Positions 38,491 through 47,374 of a stretch of DNA of 64,000 bases are shown one piece after another. Under the pieces are notes generated by a model. It worked only from the letters and a program-made list of their open reading frames with translations, was not told the origin of the DNA and did not search any database. The stretch is from Rhodococcus coprophilus NBRC 100603 (lineage in GTDB: Bacteria; Actinomycetota; Actinomycetes; Mycobacteriales; Mycobacteriaceae), in assembly GCF_001895045.1 (NCBI RefSeq), contig NZ_BDAM01000009.1, positions 1 through 64,000 on the forward strand. Reading direction: 5' to 3'. Numbering within the stretch: position 1 is the stretch's first letter; each line of letters opens with the position of its first letter. The position numbers and the translations under genes were made by a program.

Positions 38491-39530
38491 AGCGTTGAAC
38501 TCCTTCTGAGAGCACCGATTCCGAGTGACCCGTCCGCAGCAGACGGCGTCGATGCACTCGTGTCGGCAGTTCCGGGTGCGTCCGCCGGTGCGGGCGGAAG
38601 ATCTTCGAGCATTTCCAACGACGGACAGAAGAAGAGCGAGCCTGTGACGGCCGTGGAGAAATCGAGGATGCGGTCGTAGTTGCCGGGCGGATTGCCCAGG
38701 AACATGTTGCGCAGCATCTCCTCGGTCACGTCCGGCGTCGCGGCGTAACCGATGAAGTACGTCCCGAACTCGTCGGCGCCGAGACTGCCGAAAGGCATGT
38801 TCGCGCGCACGATCTGGCGTTCCTCGCCGTCCTCGTCCTCGATGGAGGTGAGCGCGACGTGCGAGTTCGCCGGCTTCGTGGCGTCGTCGAGTTCGATGTC
38901 GTCCAGCTTCGTCCGGCCGATCGCACGTTCCTGCTCTTCGACGCTGATGCTGTTCCAGGTCGAGAGGTCGTGGAGATACTTCTGCACGATCACGTAACTG
39001 CCACCCGCGAACTCGGGGTCCTCGTCACCGACAAGCGCGGCGGCAACCGCTTCCTCGTCCTCGGGATTCTCGGTGCCGTCCACGAACCCGAGAAGGTCAC
39101 GACGTTCGAAGTAGCGGAAGCCGTGGGTTTCGTCGACGACCGTCGCTCCGCCACGAAGCCGGTCGTTGATCTTCGCCGCGAGTTCGAAACACAGATCGGT
39201 CGACGACGCGCGCAGGTGGAACAGCAGGTCGCCGGGGGTGGACGGCGCACGATGCCGGCCGCCGTCGAGCGGGACGAAGGGGTGCAGCCCCGCTGGACGG
39301 GGACCGCCGAACAGTCGGTCCCACATCTCCGACCCGATGCCCGTCACCACCGACAGTCCACCGTCCGGAATCCGGAAACCGACGGACCGCCGCAGACCGG
39401 ACAAGTCTTCGAGGAGACTGCGTACCTCGTCTTCTCGGCCTTCGTCGATCGTGAGGACGAGAAAGATCGCCGCCTCGGTGAGCGGAGTCAAGATCGGTTG
39501 GGAACGCGCCACGGTGTCACCGTAGTTCAC
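38487..39530 (-). CDS. dypB: DyP-type peroxidase, encapsulin cargo
   Basis: A 347-residue dye-decolorising heme peroxidase of the B group. The GFVDGTENP motif holds the distal Asp151, the proximal heme ligand is His224 in NSHVAL, and the distal Arg is Arg242 in IVRANMPFG. These are each two residues off the R. jostii RHA1 DypB numbering (153/226/244). After the fold, a Pro/Ala/Ser-rich linker leads to the C-terminal DGSLGIGALRRS, a textbook encapsulin targeting peptide. GTG start; a GTG six codons later is also possible. First in a two-gene operon with the shell gene. Confidence 0.95.
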   Translation of the reverse strand: MNYGDTVARSQPILTPLTEAAIFLVLTIDEGREDEVRSLLEDLSGLRRSVGFRIPDGGLSVVTGIGSEMWDRLFGGPRPAGLHPFVPLDGGRHRAPSTPGDLLFHLRASSTDLCFELAAKINDRLRGGATVVDETHGFRYFERRDLLGFVDGTENPEDEEAVAAALVGDEDPEFAGGSYVIVQKYLHDLSTWNSISVEEQERAIGRTKLDDIELDDATKPANSHVALTSIEDEDGEERQIVRANMPFGSLGADEFGTYFIGYAATPDVTEEMLRNMFLGNPPGNYDRILDFSTAVTGSLFFCPSLEMLEDLPPAPADAPGTADTSASTPSAADGSLGIGALRRSSTL

Positions 39531-39566
39531 GCGAAGACCCAGGACGCCACTACGTCCCGAATGTGC

Positions 39567-41171
39567 TCACGGCAGCATCCACGACAGGACGGCAGTGGTC
39601 TGCAACCAGACGAGGACGGCAAGCACGACGACCATCGCGACGCTGATGGGCCACAGCCGCCGCATCAGCAATCCGTCCCGTCCGGACAGCCCCTGCACCG
39701 AGGAGACCAAGGCCAGGTTCTGCAGCGCAATGGGCGTACCGGCGGTTCCGCCGGCCATGTTGCCTGCCACCAGCACGGTCGGGTCGAGCCCTGCCTGCTG
39801 CGCGGCGGAGACCTGGAGACTTCCGAACATCGCGTTCGACGCGGTGTTGGATCCGGTGACCAGGACACCGAGCCAGCCGAGCAGCGGCGACAGCAACGCG
39901 AACGCGGCGCCGGCGCCCGCGAGGAACTGGCCGATGGTGGTGGTCTGGCCCGACAGGTTCATCACGTACGCGAGGGCCAGCACCGCCGTCACCGTCGCGA
40001 ACGACCAGCGCAATTGCACGACCGCAGCGACGAGGCACCGCAGCGCGTCGCCCGCTGCCACACCCAGCACGACCACCGAGAGCAATGCTGCGACGAACAC
40101 GAGCGACCCCGGTGCCGTGAGCAGATTGAGCGTGAATGTCTCCGCCGTCGGAACCCTGCCGTCGGCCCCCGTCACGTCGAGGCCCGGCCAGCCGAACGAG
40201 AAGGTGGCGTTGGACAGGAACGACTCGACCGGGCCGAGACGGCTCACGAGGAACACGACCACGATCAGCGCGTACGGCGCGAACGCCTCGACGGTCCGCC
40301 GGCGGGTGTCGTGGATTCGCGTTTCCCCACGGGCGGGAGTCGCGTCCGGCCCCGGACGCCACACCTTCAGCACGACCAGCAGCGCGACGAGACCGGCTGC
40401 CGCACCTGCGATATTGCTCAGCCCCACGGTCAGGTAACTCGCGCAGAGGAACTGCGCGGAGGCGAACGCGACCCCGACCACGAGCGCGACCGGCCACGTC
40501 TCGCGCACGCCGCGACGCCCACCCACCACGGCGACGAGCACCAGCGGAACGAACACGGCGAGCAGACACACCTGCCGGGCGACGACCGGCCCGATCTCGT
40601 CGACCGGGATCTCCGACACCCGCGACATCGTCAGGATCGGGGTGCCCATCACCCCGAGCGGGGTCACCACCGAGTTCGCGAGGAGCGACGCCGCCGCCGC
40701 GCGGACCGGGGGCAGTCCGGCACCGATGAGCACGACTGTCGCGACGACGATGGGTGTGCCGAACCCGGCGACTGCCTCGAGCAGCGCACCGAACAGGAAT
40801 GCGATGACGATCGTCAGGATGCGGTGGTCCGGCGAGATCCGCGCGAACGCGCGCGTCAGCACGTCGAAGTGACCGGACTCGACGGTCAGCCGGTACACCC
40901 ATACCGCGTTGAGCACCGTCCACATGATCGGGAACAGGCCGAATACCGCCCCCTCGAGGCCCGCACTGACCGCCGAGCCGACGGGCATGCCGTATCCGGC
41001 CGTCGCGACGACGAGCGCGACCAGCACTGCCACCGCCGCCGCGGTGTGGGACTTGAGCCGGAACACCGCGAGGAGCACGAGCATCGTCAACAACGGAAGC
41101 CCCGCGACGAGTGCCGACCACGCGAGTGAGCCGCCGATCGGAGCGATCGGCTGGATATACGTGCCTGTCAC
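39567..41171 (-). CDS. lctP: L-lactate permease (LctP family)
   Basis: A 534-residue membrane transporter with about 13 hydrophobic segments. It shows the LctP hallmarks: IMWTVLNAVWVYRLTVESG, then FGALLEAVAGFGTPIVVA, and TGSNTASNAMFGSLQ. It would import lactate or glycolate with protons. The GTG at 41171 gives normal length and lies 4 bp after the HIT-protein stop, making tetR-hit-lctP a tight operon. The DyP gene follows 36 bp downstream and may be read through. Confidence 0.88.
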   Translation of the reverse strand: MTGTYIQPIAPIGGSLAWSALVAGLPLLTMLVLLAVFRLKSHTAAAVAVLVALVVATAGYGMPVGSAVSAGLEGAVFGLFPIMWTVLNAVWVYRLTVESGHFDVLTRAFARISPDHRILTIVIAFLFGALLEAVAGFGTPIVVATVVLIGAGLPPVRAAAASLLANSVVTPLGVMGTPILTMSRVSEIPVDEIGPVVARQVCLLAVFVPLVLVAVVGGRRGVRETWPVALVVGVAFASAQFLCASYLTVGLSNIAGAAAGLVALLVVLKVWRPGPDATPARGETRIHDTRRRTVEAFAPYALIVVVFLVSRLGPVESFLSNATFSFGWPGLDVTGADGRVPTAETFTLNLLTAPGSLVFVAALLSVVVLGVAAGDALRCLVAAVVQLRWSFATVTAVLALAYVMNLSGQTTTIGQFLAGAGAAFALLSPLLGWLGVLVTGSNTASNAMFGSLQVSAAQQAGLDPTVLVAGNMAGGTAGTPIALQNLALVSSVQGLSGRDGLLMRRLWPISVAMVVVLAVLVWLQTTAVLSWMLP

Positions 41172-41175
41172 CGCA

Positions 41176-41604
41176 TCATGCCCCGAACGACTCCACGGCG
41201 GCGCGAAGTGCGTCTGCGGTGCCGTCGAGCACCGTGCGGTTCGGGGTCTGCGCACGCGCACGGATACCGAATCCGTCGCCGCTCGTGCGCGGCACCAGAT
41301 GCAGGTGGACGTGAAACACTTCCTGGCCGGCGGCGACACCGTCGGCCAGGAAGAGGTTCACGCCGTCGATGGGCAGGTCGCTCGACCGCATCGCGGTGGC
41401 GATGCGCTGACCTGCGGCGAACACCTTCGCGCCGTCGTCCGGGTCGAGCTGGGCCAGACCCGACGCGTGCCGTTTGGGCACCACGAGCAGGTGGCCCGGC
41501 GTGAACGGCCGAATGTCCATGAACGCGAGAACATCCGGTTCGTCGAGCACGATGCTCGCCGGGGCGTCACCGGCAACGATGGCGCAGAAGATGCATTCGC
41601 TCAC
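41176..41604 (-). CDS. HIT family nucleotide hydrolase/transferase
   Basis: A 142-residue histidine-triad protein. The triad is HVHLHLV, and the N-terminal CIFCAIVAGDAPASIVLDE with FTPGHLLVVPKRH is typical of bacterial Hint-type purine nucleoside phosphoramidases. The GTG start overlaps the TetR stop by 3 bp (GTGA). It sits between a TetR gene and the lactate permease. Its link to transport is not obvious. Confidence 0.9.
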   Translation of the reverse strand: MSECIFCAIVAGDAPASIVLDEPDVLAFMDIRPFTPGHLLVVPKRHASGLAQLDPDDGAKVFAAGQRIATAMRSSDLPIDGVNLFLADGVAAGQEVFHVHLHLVPRTSGDGFGIRARAQTPNRTVLDGTADALRAAVESFGA

Positions 41605-42224
41605 CGGCCCGGTGCCTCCACGGCAACCGGTTCGCGTGCAGTGCTGAGCAGGCGCAGCAGTTCGGCCTGCACCGCGGGACGATCACCGACCGGATCGTCG
41701 CTGTGCGCGAGGTAGAGCATGGCCTCCTCGACGGCGGCGACGAGCAGATGTGCCAGCACCGACGTACGCGTGGACGACGACCGATGCGTCTCCGGAGCGA
41801 GCGTTGCGAGCATTTCCTCGACGATACGCAGGGTGGAATGCCGATGTGCCTCCCGCACTTCGGTCCACCCCAGCACTGCGGGCGCCTCGATGAGCAGCAG
41901 CCGGCGAGTGGGCTGGTCGTTGACCACGTCGAGGGACGCCAGCACCGCCTTGGTGAAACCTTCCCACCGATCGTCGACCTCTCCGGGGTGCAGCGTCTGC
42001 TCCGCCTCCCGCTGCACCCGTTCGACAACACCCCGGAACAGATCCCGCTTGTTCGCGAAATGGTGGTAGAGCGCGCCGCGCGTCACCCCCGCGACCGCAA
42101 CGATGTCCTCCGTCGCCGCTGCGGCATACCCGTCCCGTAAGAACACTTCGAGCGCTGCGTCCAGTAACGCTGTGCGCGTGCGCGTCGCGTTTCTCACCCT
42201 CCCCGGGCTTATTTTCTCCAGCAC
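41601..42224 (-). CDS. TetR family regulator
   Basis: A 207-residue regulator. The N-terminal HTH is EDIVAVAGVTRGALYHHFANKRDLF; the C-terminal ligand domain is unassigned. The GTG at 42224 has GGGGAGGA 4 bp upstream, clearly better than longer alternatives. It is first in the overlapping tetR-hit-lctP unit, so it may control that operon autogenously. Confidence 0.88.
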   Translation of the reverse strand: MLEKISPGRVRNATRTRTALLDAALEVFLRDGYAAAATEDIVAVAGVTRGALYHHFANKRDLFRGVVERVQREAEQTLHPGEVDDRWEGFTKAVLASLDVVNDQPTRRLLLIEAPAVLGWTEVREAHRHSTLRIVEEMLATLAPETHRSSSTRTSVLAHLLVAAVEEAMLYLAHSDDPVGDRPAVQAELLRLLSTAREPVAVEAPGR

Positions 42225-42286
42225 TGATTCCTCCCCTGTGTGTGCAGCTATCCCCTCGGGACTCCCCCGTAGCCGCCCCCTACTTG

Positions 42287-43708
42287 TTACAAAATCGGCG
42301 CCGGCGAATAGCGAGCGGCGTCCGGGTAACGCTCCACCAGCTCCTGTACGGACGCGATCACCGCGCTCACCTGCGCGTCGGCTGCACCGACGAACGCCGA
42401 TCGATCGGCGAGCGCCTCGTCGAGCGCCGCACGGTCGAGCGGAAGCCGGTCGTCCGCGGCGAGACGGTCGAGCAGGTCGGGTTCGCGGCCCTGCTCGCGC
42501 ATCGCGAGAGCCACCGACACCGCATGCTCCTTGATCGCCTCGTGTGCGGTCTCCCGTCCGACACCGGCGCGCACCGCCGCCATGAGCACCTTCGTGGTCG
42601 CCAGGAACGGCAGGTAGCGGACGAGTTCCTTCTCGATCACCGCCGGGTACGCGCCGAACTCTTCGAGCACCGTCAGGAACGTCTCGATCTGGCCGTCGAT
42701 CGCGAAGAACGCATCGGGCAGCGCGACGCGGCGCACGACGGAGCAGAACACGTCGCCTTCGTTCCACTGCGCACCGGCGAGTTCGGCGGCCATCGACGCA
42801 TAACCGCGCAGCACGACCTGCAGGCCGTTGACCCGCTCGCACGACCGGGTGTTCATCTTGTGAGGCATCGCGGACGACCCGACCTGGCCGGGCTGGAAAC
42901 CTTCGGTGACCAGTTCGTGCCCGGCCATGAGGCGGATGGTGTGCGCGAAGGACGACGGCGCGGCACCGACCTGCACGAGAGCCGACAGGACGTCATGGTC
43001 CAGCGAACGCGGGTACACCTGCCCGACGCTGGTGAACACGTGCGAGAAGCCGAGATGCTGAGCGATCTTCTCTTCGAGCTGCGCGAGCTTGTCGGCGTCT
43101 CCGCCGAGCAGGTCGAGCATGTCCTGCGCGGTGCCCATCGGTCCCTTGATACCGCGGAGCGGGTACCGCTCGATCAGTTCTCGGAGACGCTGCAACGCGA
43201 GGAGCAGTTCGTCGGCTGCGGAGGCGAAGCGCTTACCGAGCGTGGTGGCCTGTGCGGCCACGTTGTGCGAGCGGCCGGCCATCACGTACGACGAGTACTC
43301 CGCGGCGCGTTCAGCGAGTCGCGCGGCGACCGCGACACCGTGCGAGTGCACGTGCTCGAGCGACCGCAGAATCTGCAGCTGCTCGACGTTCTCGGTGAGG
43401 TCGCGGCTGGTCATGCCCTTGTGGACGTGCTCGTGCCCGGCGAGGGCGTTGAACTCCTCGATGCGTGCCTTGACGTCGTGGCGTGTGACGCGCTCGCGGT
43501 CGGCGATGGACGCCAGGTCGACCTGCTCGACGACCCGCTCGTAATCGTCGATCGCCTCCGCCGGCACGTCGATCCCGAGTTCCGCCTGCGCACGCAGGAC
43601 CGCGATCCAGAGCTGCCGTTCGAGCACGATCTTGTGCTCCGGCGACCACAGCTCCCTCAGTTCGGGGCTGGCGTAGCGGGTGGCGAGGACGTTCGGGATG
43701 TGGCTCAC
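42287..43708 (-). CDS. purB: Adenylosuccinate lyase
   Basis: A 473-residue member of the fumarase/aspartase superfamily. It splits SAICAR and adenylosuccinate in purine synthesis. The signature SSAMPHKMNTR is intact, TSRDLTENVEQLQI supplies the catalytic region of the second subunit, and GRSHNVAAQATTLGKR is the His-containing site. Starts with GTG (VSHIPNVLATRYAS). Monocistronic by appearance; a TetR gene ends 30 bp upstream. Confidence 0.95.
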   Translation of the reverse strand: MSHIPNVLATRYASPELRELWSPEHKIVLERQLWIAVLRAQAELGIDVPAEAIDDYERVVEQVDLASIADRERVTRHDVKARIEEFNALAGHEHVHKGMTSRDLTENVEQLQILRSLEHVHSHGVAVAARLAERAAEYSSYVMAGRSHNVAAQATTLGKRFASAADELLLALQRLRELIERYPLRGIKGPMGTAQDMLDLLGGDADKLAQLEEKIAQHLGFSHVFTSVGQVYPRSLDHDVLSALVQVGAAPSSFAHTIRLMAGHELVTEGFQPGQVGSSAMPHKMNTRSCERVNGLQVVLRGYASMAAELAGAQWNEGDVFCSVVRRVALPDAFFAIDGQIETFLTVLEEFGAYPAVIEKELVRYLPFLATTKVLMAAVRAGVGRETAHEAIKEHAVSVALAMREQGREPDLLDRLAADDRLPLDRAALDEALADRSAFVGAADAQVSAVIASVQELVERYPDAARYSPAPIL

Positions 43709-43738
43709 GAGTGGCCAGTTTACGTTCCGTGCCCGGAC

Positions 43739-44353
43739 TCATGGTTCGGCAGGCGGCGCGACGGTGTGCATGACGTCGACCAGAATCGCCCGTGCCGCGG
43801 CACGCGGGTCGGGATCCACGTCGACGAGACCGCACAACACCGCCCCGTCGACCACCACCACGAGCCGGTGCAACTGCGGTACCCGGACCTCCCGGCCGCA
43901 CCGCTCGAGCAGGTCGGTCAGCAGATCGTCGATCTGTTCCCTGAGGCTCACCTGCGCTTCGCGCAGCTCGGGATGCCGCGCGGTGGCGACGCATCCTTCG
44001 TGGCGGGCGACGAGCCGGTCGCGGTCGTCGCCGGACTGCGCGTTCCCCACGAGCAGGTCGAGGACCAGTTCGGCGGTCTTCTCCGAGCTGCGCGGACTCG
44101 CCGGAACGTCCTCGACGCGAGCGCGCATGATTTCGACGTCGCGGGCACCGTTGTGCTGCATGGCGCACACGACGAGCTGCTCGAGGGAATCGAAATAGTA
44201 CGTGGTGGACGCAAGTGGCAGACCCGCGCGCGTCGCGACCGCACGGTGGCGCACAGCCTCGATGCCACCCTCGAGAATCAACTCCGCCGCAGCTTCGACG
44301 AGCGCCTGGCGGCGCCGCTCGCCTTTCGGTGTGGCTGCGGTAGTCACAGTCAC
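43739..44353 (-). CDS. TetR family regulator, divergent to cholesterol oxidase
   Basis: A 204-residue regulator. The HTH is VRHRAVATRAGLPLASTTYYFDSLEQLV; the GLPLASTTYYF form occurs in many actinobacterial TetRs. The start could be either of two GTG codons (44353 or 44347); no strong ribosome-binding site helps. Divergent from the Tat-exported oxidase across 138 bp, which makes that gene the likely target. Confidence 0.85.
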   Translation of the reverse strand: MTVTTAATPKGERRRQALVEAAAELILEGGIEAVRHRAVATRAGLPLASTTYYFDSLEQLVVCAMQHNGARDVEIMRARVEDVPASPRSSEKTAELVLDLLVGNAQSGDDRDRLVARHEGCVATARHPELREAQVSLREQIDDLLTDLLERCGREVRVPQLHRLVVVVDGAVLCGLVDVDPDPRAAARAILVDVMHTVAPPAEP

Positions 44354-44491
44354 ATCGTGACAGCCGAGCCCGCTCACCAGGGGAAAACGCCAGTTGATAC
44401 CACCCGGTACGATTGCGCCCGCAGTCGTCAGCTCGAGGGCCGGACTGGGCGGCCCGCCCCGTTTTTCACGAACGATCGGAGCCGTACCGCG

Positions 44492-46120
44492 ATGAGACGT
44501 CGCCGCTTGCTTCAGGCATCCGCACTCGGAGCGGCAGTCGCCGCGGTCGGGTTGCCGGCAGGCCCTCTCCGGGTCGCCTCGGCGTTGCCCGTCGGTCTCG
44601 ACACGCTTTGGGAGACCGTTCCCGAACTCTTCACGCCTTCGCCGGTGCCTCCGCAGCACTCGGAGGTGATCGTCGTCGGTTCGGGCTTCGGGGCGAGTGT
44701 CGCCGCGCTGCGGCTGGCGGAAGCCGGCAGCCATGTCACCGTGCTCGAGCGAGGCATGCGCTGGCCCCGCGATCCGTGGCGTGAGGTGTTCACGTCCGAT
44801 CTTCTCGCCGACGGTCGCGGTTACTACCACCGGACGCATTTCACCGGCCCGACCGGCATCCCGGTGGAGTGCGACGACTTCGCCGGCGTCCTCGACGTCG
44901 TCGACTACCCCCACATGTCGGTGTGGCGTGGCGCGGCCGTCGGTGGCGGTTCGGTCGTGTTCACCGGGGTGATGATCGCGCCGGAACAGCGCTTCTTCGA
45001 ACACGTATTCGGCGACCGGCTGAGCTACGGCGAAATGGCCTCGACGTGGTACCCGAAGGTCCGGTCGATGTTGCGTCTCGACCCGATGCCCGACGACATC
45101 TATCACTCTCCCGAATTCACCCACTCTCGCCGCTGGGACGACGACGCGCGGGCTGCGGGGTACTCACCGCACCGGGTCGACGGCATCTGGGACTGGGACG
45201 TGGTCCGGGCCGAGCTGGCGGGCTCGGTGCGACGCTCCGCCGTCGCCGGGGAGAGCAACCTCGGCAATTCCAACGGCGCGAAGTTCGACCTGACGCAGAA
45301 CTACATTCCGGAAGCGGAGGCGACCGGGCGCGCGCTGGTGTGTCACGGGCACCGGGTGCTCGCGGTCGGCCAGGAAGCCGACGGACGGTACCGGGTCGAG
45401 GTGCAAGCCGTCGATCCGACCGGCGCGATCCTGAACACGACGACCCTCACGTGCGACCGTCTCGTGCTCGGAGCCGGATCGATCGGCACGACCGAACTGC
45501 TCGTCGAAGCTCGTCACACCGGCTCTCTGCGGCGGCTGAACGAGCACGTCGGACGGGGCTGGGGCACAAACGGTGATGCTGTGCTCGTTCGTTCTCTCGC
45601 CCTCACCGACGGGTTCGGCGGGGATCAGGGCGCGCCGTCCGCATCGCGGATCGTCGACGAGTCGGGACTGCCGCTCAGCCTCGAGAACTGGTTCGTCGCG
45701 GGCACCGCGAAAGACGTGGGGATGCTCGCGTCGCTCGGGATGACGCTCGACCCGACGCGCGCGGAGATGGTCTACGACCCCGCTTCCGGACGCACCATCG
45801 TCGATTGGCCGGCCGGCGGTGAACTCGCGAGCGTCGACGCCCTGCGGGCGGTCCACAACGCGATGGCCGCTGCGGGCGGCACCGTTCCGGGCGCACCTCC
45901 GATGGCGGAGGACGTGAACGCGTCGTTCACGGCCCATCCGCTCGGCGGGGCAGTGCTCGGCGACGCGACCGACGGTTACGGGCGCGTCCACGGACATCCG
46001 GGGCTGTACGTCGTGGACGGCGCGCTGATCCCCGGAAGCACCGGCACGGCGAATCCGTCGCTGACGATCGCCGCGCTCGCCGAACGCAACCTCGCCCGGA
46101 TCGTCGCCGACGGTCGTTAG
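44492..46120 (+). CDS. Tat-exported GMC-fold cholesterol oxidase (class I)
   Basis: A 542-residue flavoenzyme. The N-terminus MRRRRLLQASALGAAVAAVGL is a twin-arginine signal, so the folded FAD protein should be exported. FAD binding: VVVGSGFGASVAALRLAEAG region. The C-terminal block with AHPLGG, the DGALIPGSTGTANPSLTI run and ALAERN corresponds to the catalytic His and Asn of Streptomyces/Brevibacterium cholesterol oxidase. It should oxidise 3-beta-hydroxysterols to the 4-en-3-one with release of peroxide. The ATG at 44492 is chosen because it begins the Tat signal. Other GMC oxidases of similar layout are the alternative. Confidence 0.85.
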   Translation: MRRRRLLQASALGAAVAAVGLPAGPLRVASALPVGLDTLWETVPELFTPSPVPPQHSEVIVVGSGFGASVAALRLAEAGSHVTVLERGMRWPRDPWREVFTSDLLADGRGYYHRTHFTGPTGIPVECDDFAGVLDVVDYPHMSVWRGAAVGGGSVVFTGVMIAPEQRFFEHVFGDRLSYGEMASTWYPKVRSMLRLDPMPDDIYHSPEFTHSRRWDDDARAAGYSPHRVDGIWDWDVVRAELAGSVRRSAVAGESNLGNSNGAKFDLTQNYIPEAEATGRALVCHGHRVLAVGQEADGRYRVEVQAVDPTGAILNTTTLTCDRLVLGAGSIGTTELLVEARHTGSLRRLNEHVGRGWGTNGDAVLVRSLALTDGFGGDQGAPSASRIVDESGLPLSLENWFVAGTAKDVGMLASLGMTLDPTRAEMVYDPASGRTIVDWPAGGELASVDALRAVHNAMAAAGGTVPGAPPMAEDVNASFTAHPLGGAVLGDATDGYGRVHGHPGLYVVDGALIPGSTGTANPSLTIAALAERNLARIVADGR

Positions 46121-46164
46121 GTCACCGGCCGACAGCCGTCAGGTCATCGGCGGCAGGCCGGCGC

Positions 46165-47343
46165 TCAGGGCAGCGGAAGCCAGCCCGCGAGCCTGTCGAG
46201 CGCGGCGGTGACGTCGGCGGTCGCCCCCGCGAACGACAGCCGCACGGTGCGGTCGCCGCGCACGGTGTCGAAATCGACGCCGGGCGCGAGCGCGAGACCG
46301 GTGTCGTGCAGCAGGCGCGCACACCACGCCGTGGACGTCTCCCCGGAGAGCAGCAGATGCTCGATGTCGGCGTAGACGTAGAACGCCCCGTCCGCGGGAG
46401 CGAGTTCGGTGATGCCGAGGTCGGGCAACCCGGTGAGCAGCAACTCGCGGTTCACGGCGTAGCGCGACACGTGGGCGTCGAGTTCGGCGCGCGCTTCGGT
46501 ACCGAACGCCTCGATCGCCGCGAACTGCGAGATCGACGGTGGGCACACCGTCATGTTCGATCCGAGCCGCTGCAACGCCGGACGCAAGGACTCGGGTGCC
46601 AGCATCCAGCCGAGGCGCCAACCCGTCATGGAGAAGTACTTCGATACCGAACCGACCACGACGGACTCGCGCGAGGTCGCCCACGCCGTCGACGTCGCGG
46701 GCGAGCCCGGCGTTCCGAATTCGATGCCGTGGTAGATCTCGTCGGACACGAGCAGGGCGTCGTGCTCGTCGCACCAACGGGCGAGCGCGGCGAGTTCGGC
46801 AGGTTCGATCATGGTGCCGGTCGGGTTGGCGGGACTTGCGACGATCAGGCCCGCGGGCGGAGTGTCGAGTTCTTCGAGCATCGCGACCGTCGGCTGGTAC
46901 CGCGTCTCGGGCCCGCAGTCGAGTTCGACGACTTTGCACCCGAGTGCGGCGAGGGTGTTGCGGTAGGCGGGATATCCGGGGCGCGCGACGACCACGGTGT
47001 CGCCCGGGTCGAACGCCGCGAGAAACAGGAGGGTGAAGGCGCCGGACGACCCGGTGGTGACGACGACGTCGTCCGCATCGACGTCGATTCCGTAGCGGTC
47101 GCGGTGGTAACCGGCGATCTCTTCGCGTAGCGGCAGGATCCCGAAGGTCTCGGTGTAGCCGAGGAGTTCCGCCTCGATGGCCAGCCCGGCCGCGCGGAGC
47201 ACGGGCGCGGGAGCCGGCGTCGACGGCTGGCCTGCCGCCAGGCTCAGGACGTCGCCGTGGGAGCGTTGCCGTTCGGCCGCCGCCTTCCACACATCCATGA
47301 CGTGGAATGTCTCGATACCGGAACGTCGCGATTCGGTGCGCAC
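46165..47343 (-). CDS. PLP-dependent aminotransferase (class I/II)
   Basis: A 392-residue fold-type I aminotransferase. The Schiff-base lysine lies in SVSKYFSMTGWRLGW, the cofactor-binding SPANPTG and the Asp/Tyr in VSDEIYHG are present, and the C-terminal VRLSFAG holds the substrate-carboxylate Arg. GTG at 47343 gives the typical actinobacterial start VRTESRRSGIETFHVMDVW. Aspartate or aromatic/branched aminotransferase activity is likely; the exact substrate cannot be read. It converges with the oxidase gene. Confidence 0.9.
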   Translation of the reverse strand: MRTESRRSGIETFHVMDVWKAAAERQRSHGDVLSLAAGQPSTPAPAPVLRAAGLAIEAELLGYTETFGILPLREEIAGYHRDRYGIDVDADDVVVTTGSSGAFTLLFLAAFDPGDTVVVARPGYPAYRNTLAALGCKVVELDCGPETRYQPTVAMLEELDTPPAGLIVASPANPTGTMIEPAELAALARWCDEHDALLVSDEIYHGIEFGTPGSPATSTAWATSRESVVVGSVSKYFSMTGWRLGWMLAPESLRPALQRLGSNMTVCPPSISQFAAIEAFGTEARAELDAHVSRYAVNRELLLTGLPDLGITELAPADGAFYVYADIEHLLLSGETSTAWCARLLHDTGLALAPGVDFDTVRGDRTVRLSFAGATADVTAALDRLAGWLPLP

Positions 47344-47374
47344 GTGAACGACGGTAGTACTGCGCAGCGGGACG

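Noticed and set aside
42242-44491. Upstream extension of the cholesterol oxidase frame (750 codons).
   Set aside because: It is antisense to purB and a TetR gene. The Tat signal begins at 44492.
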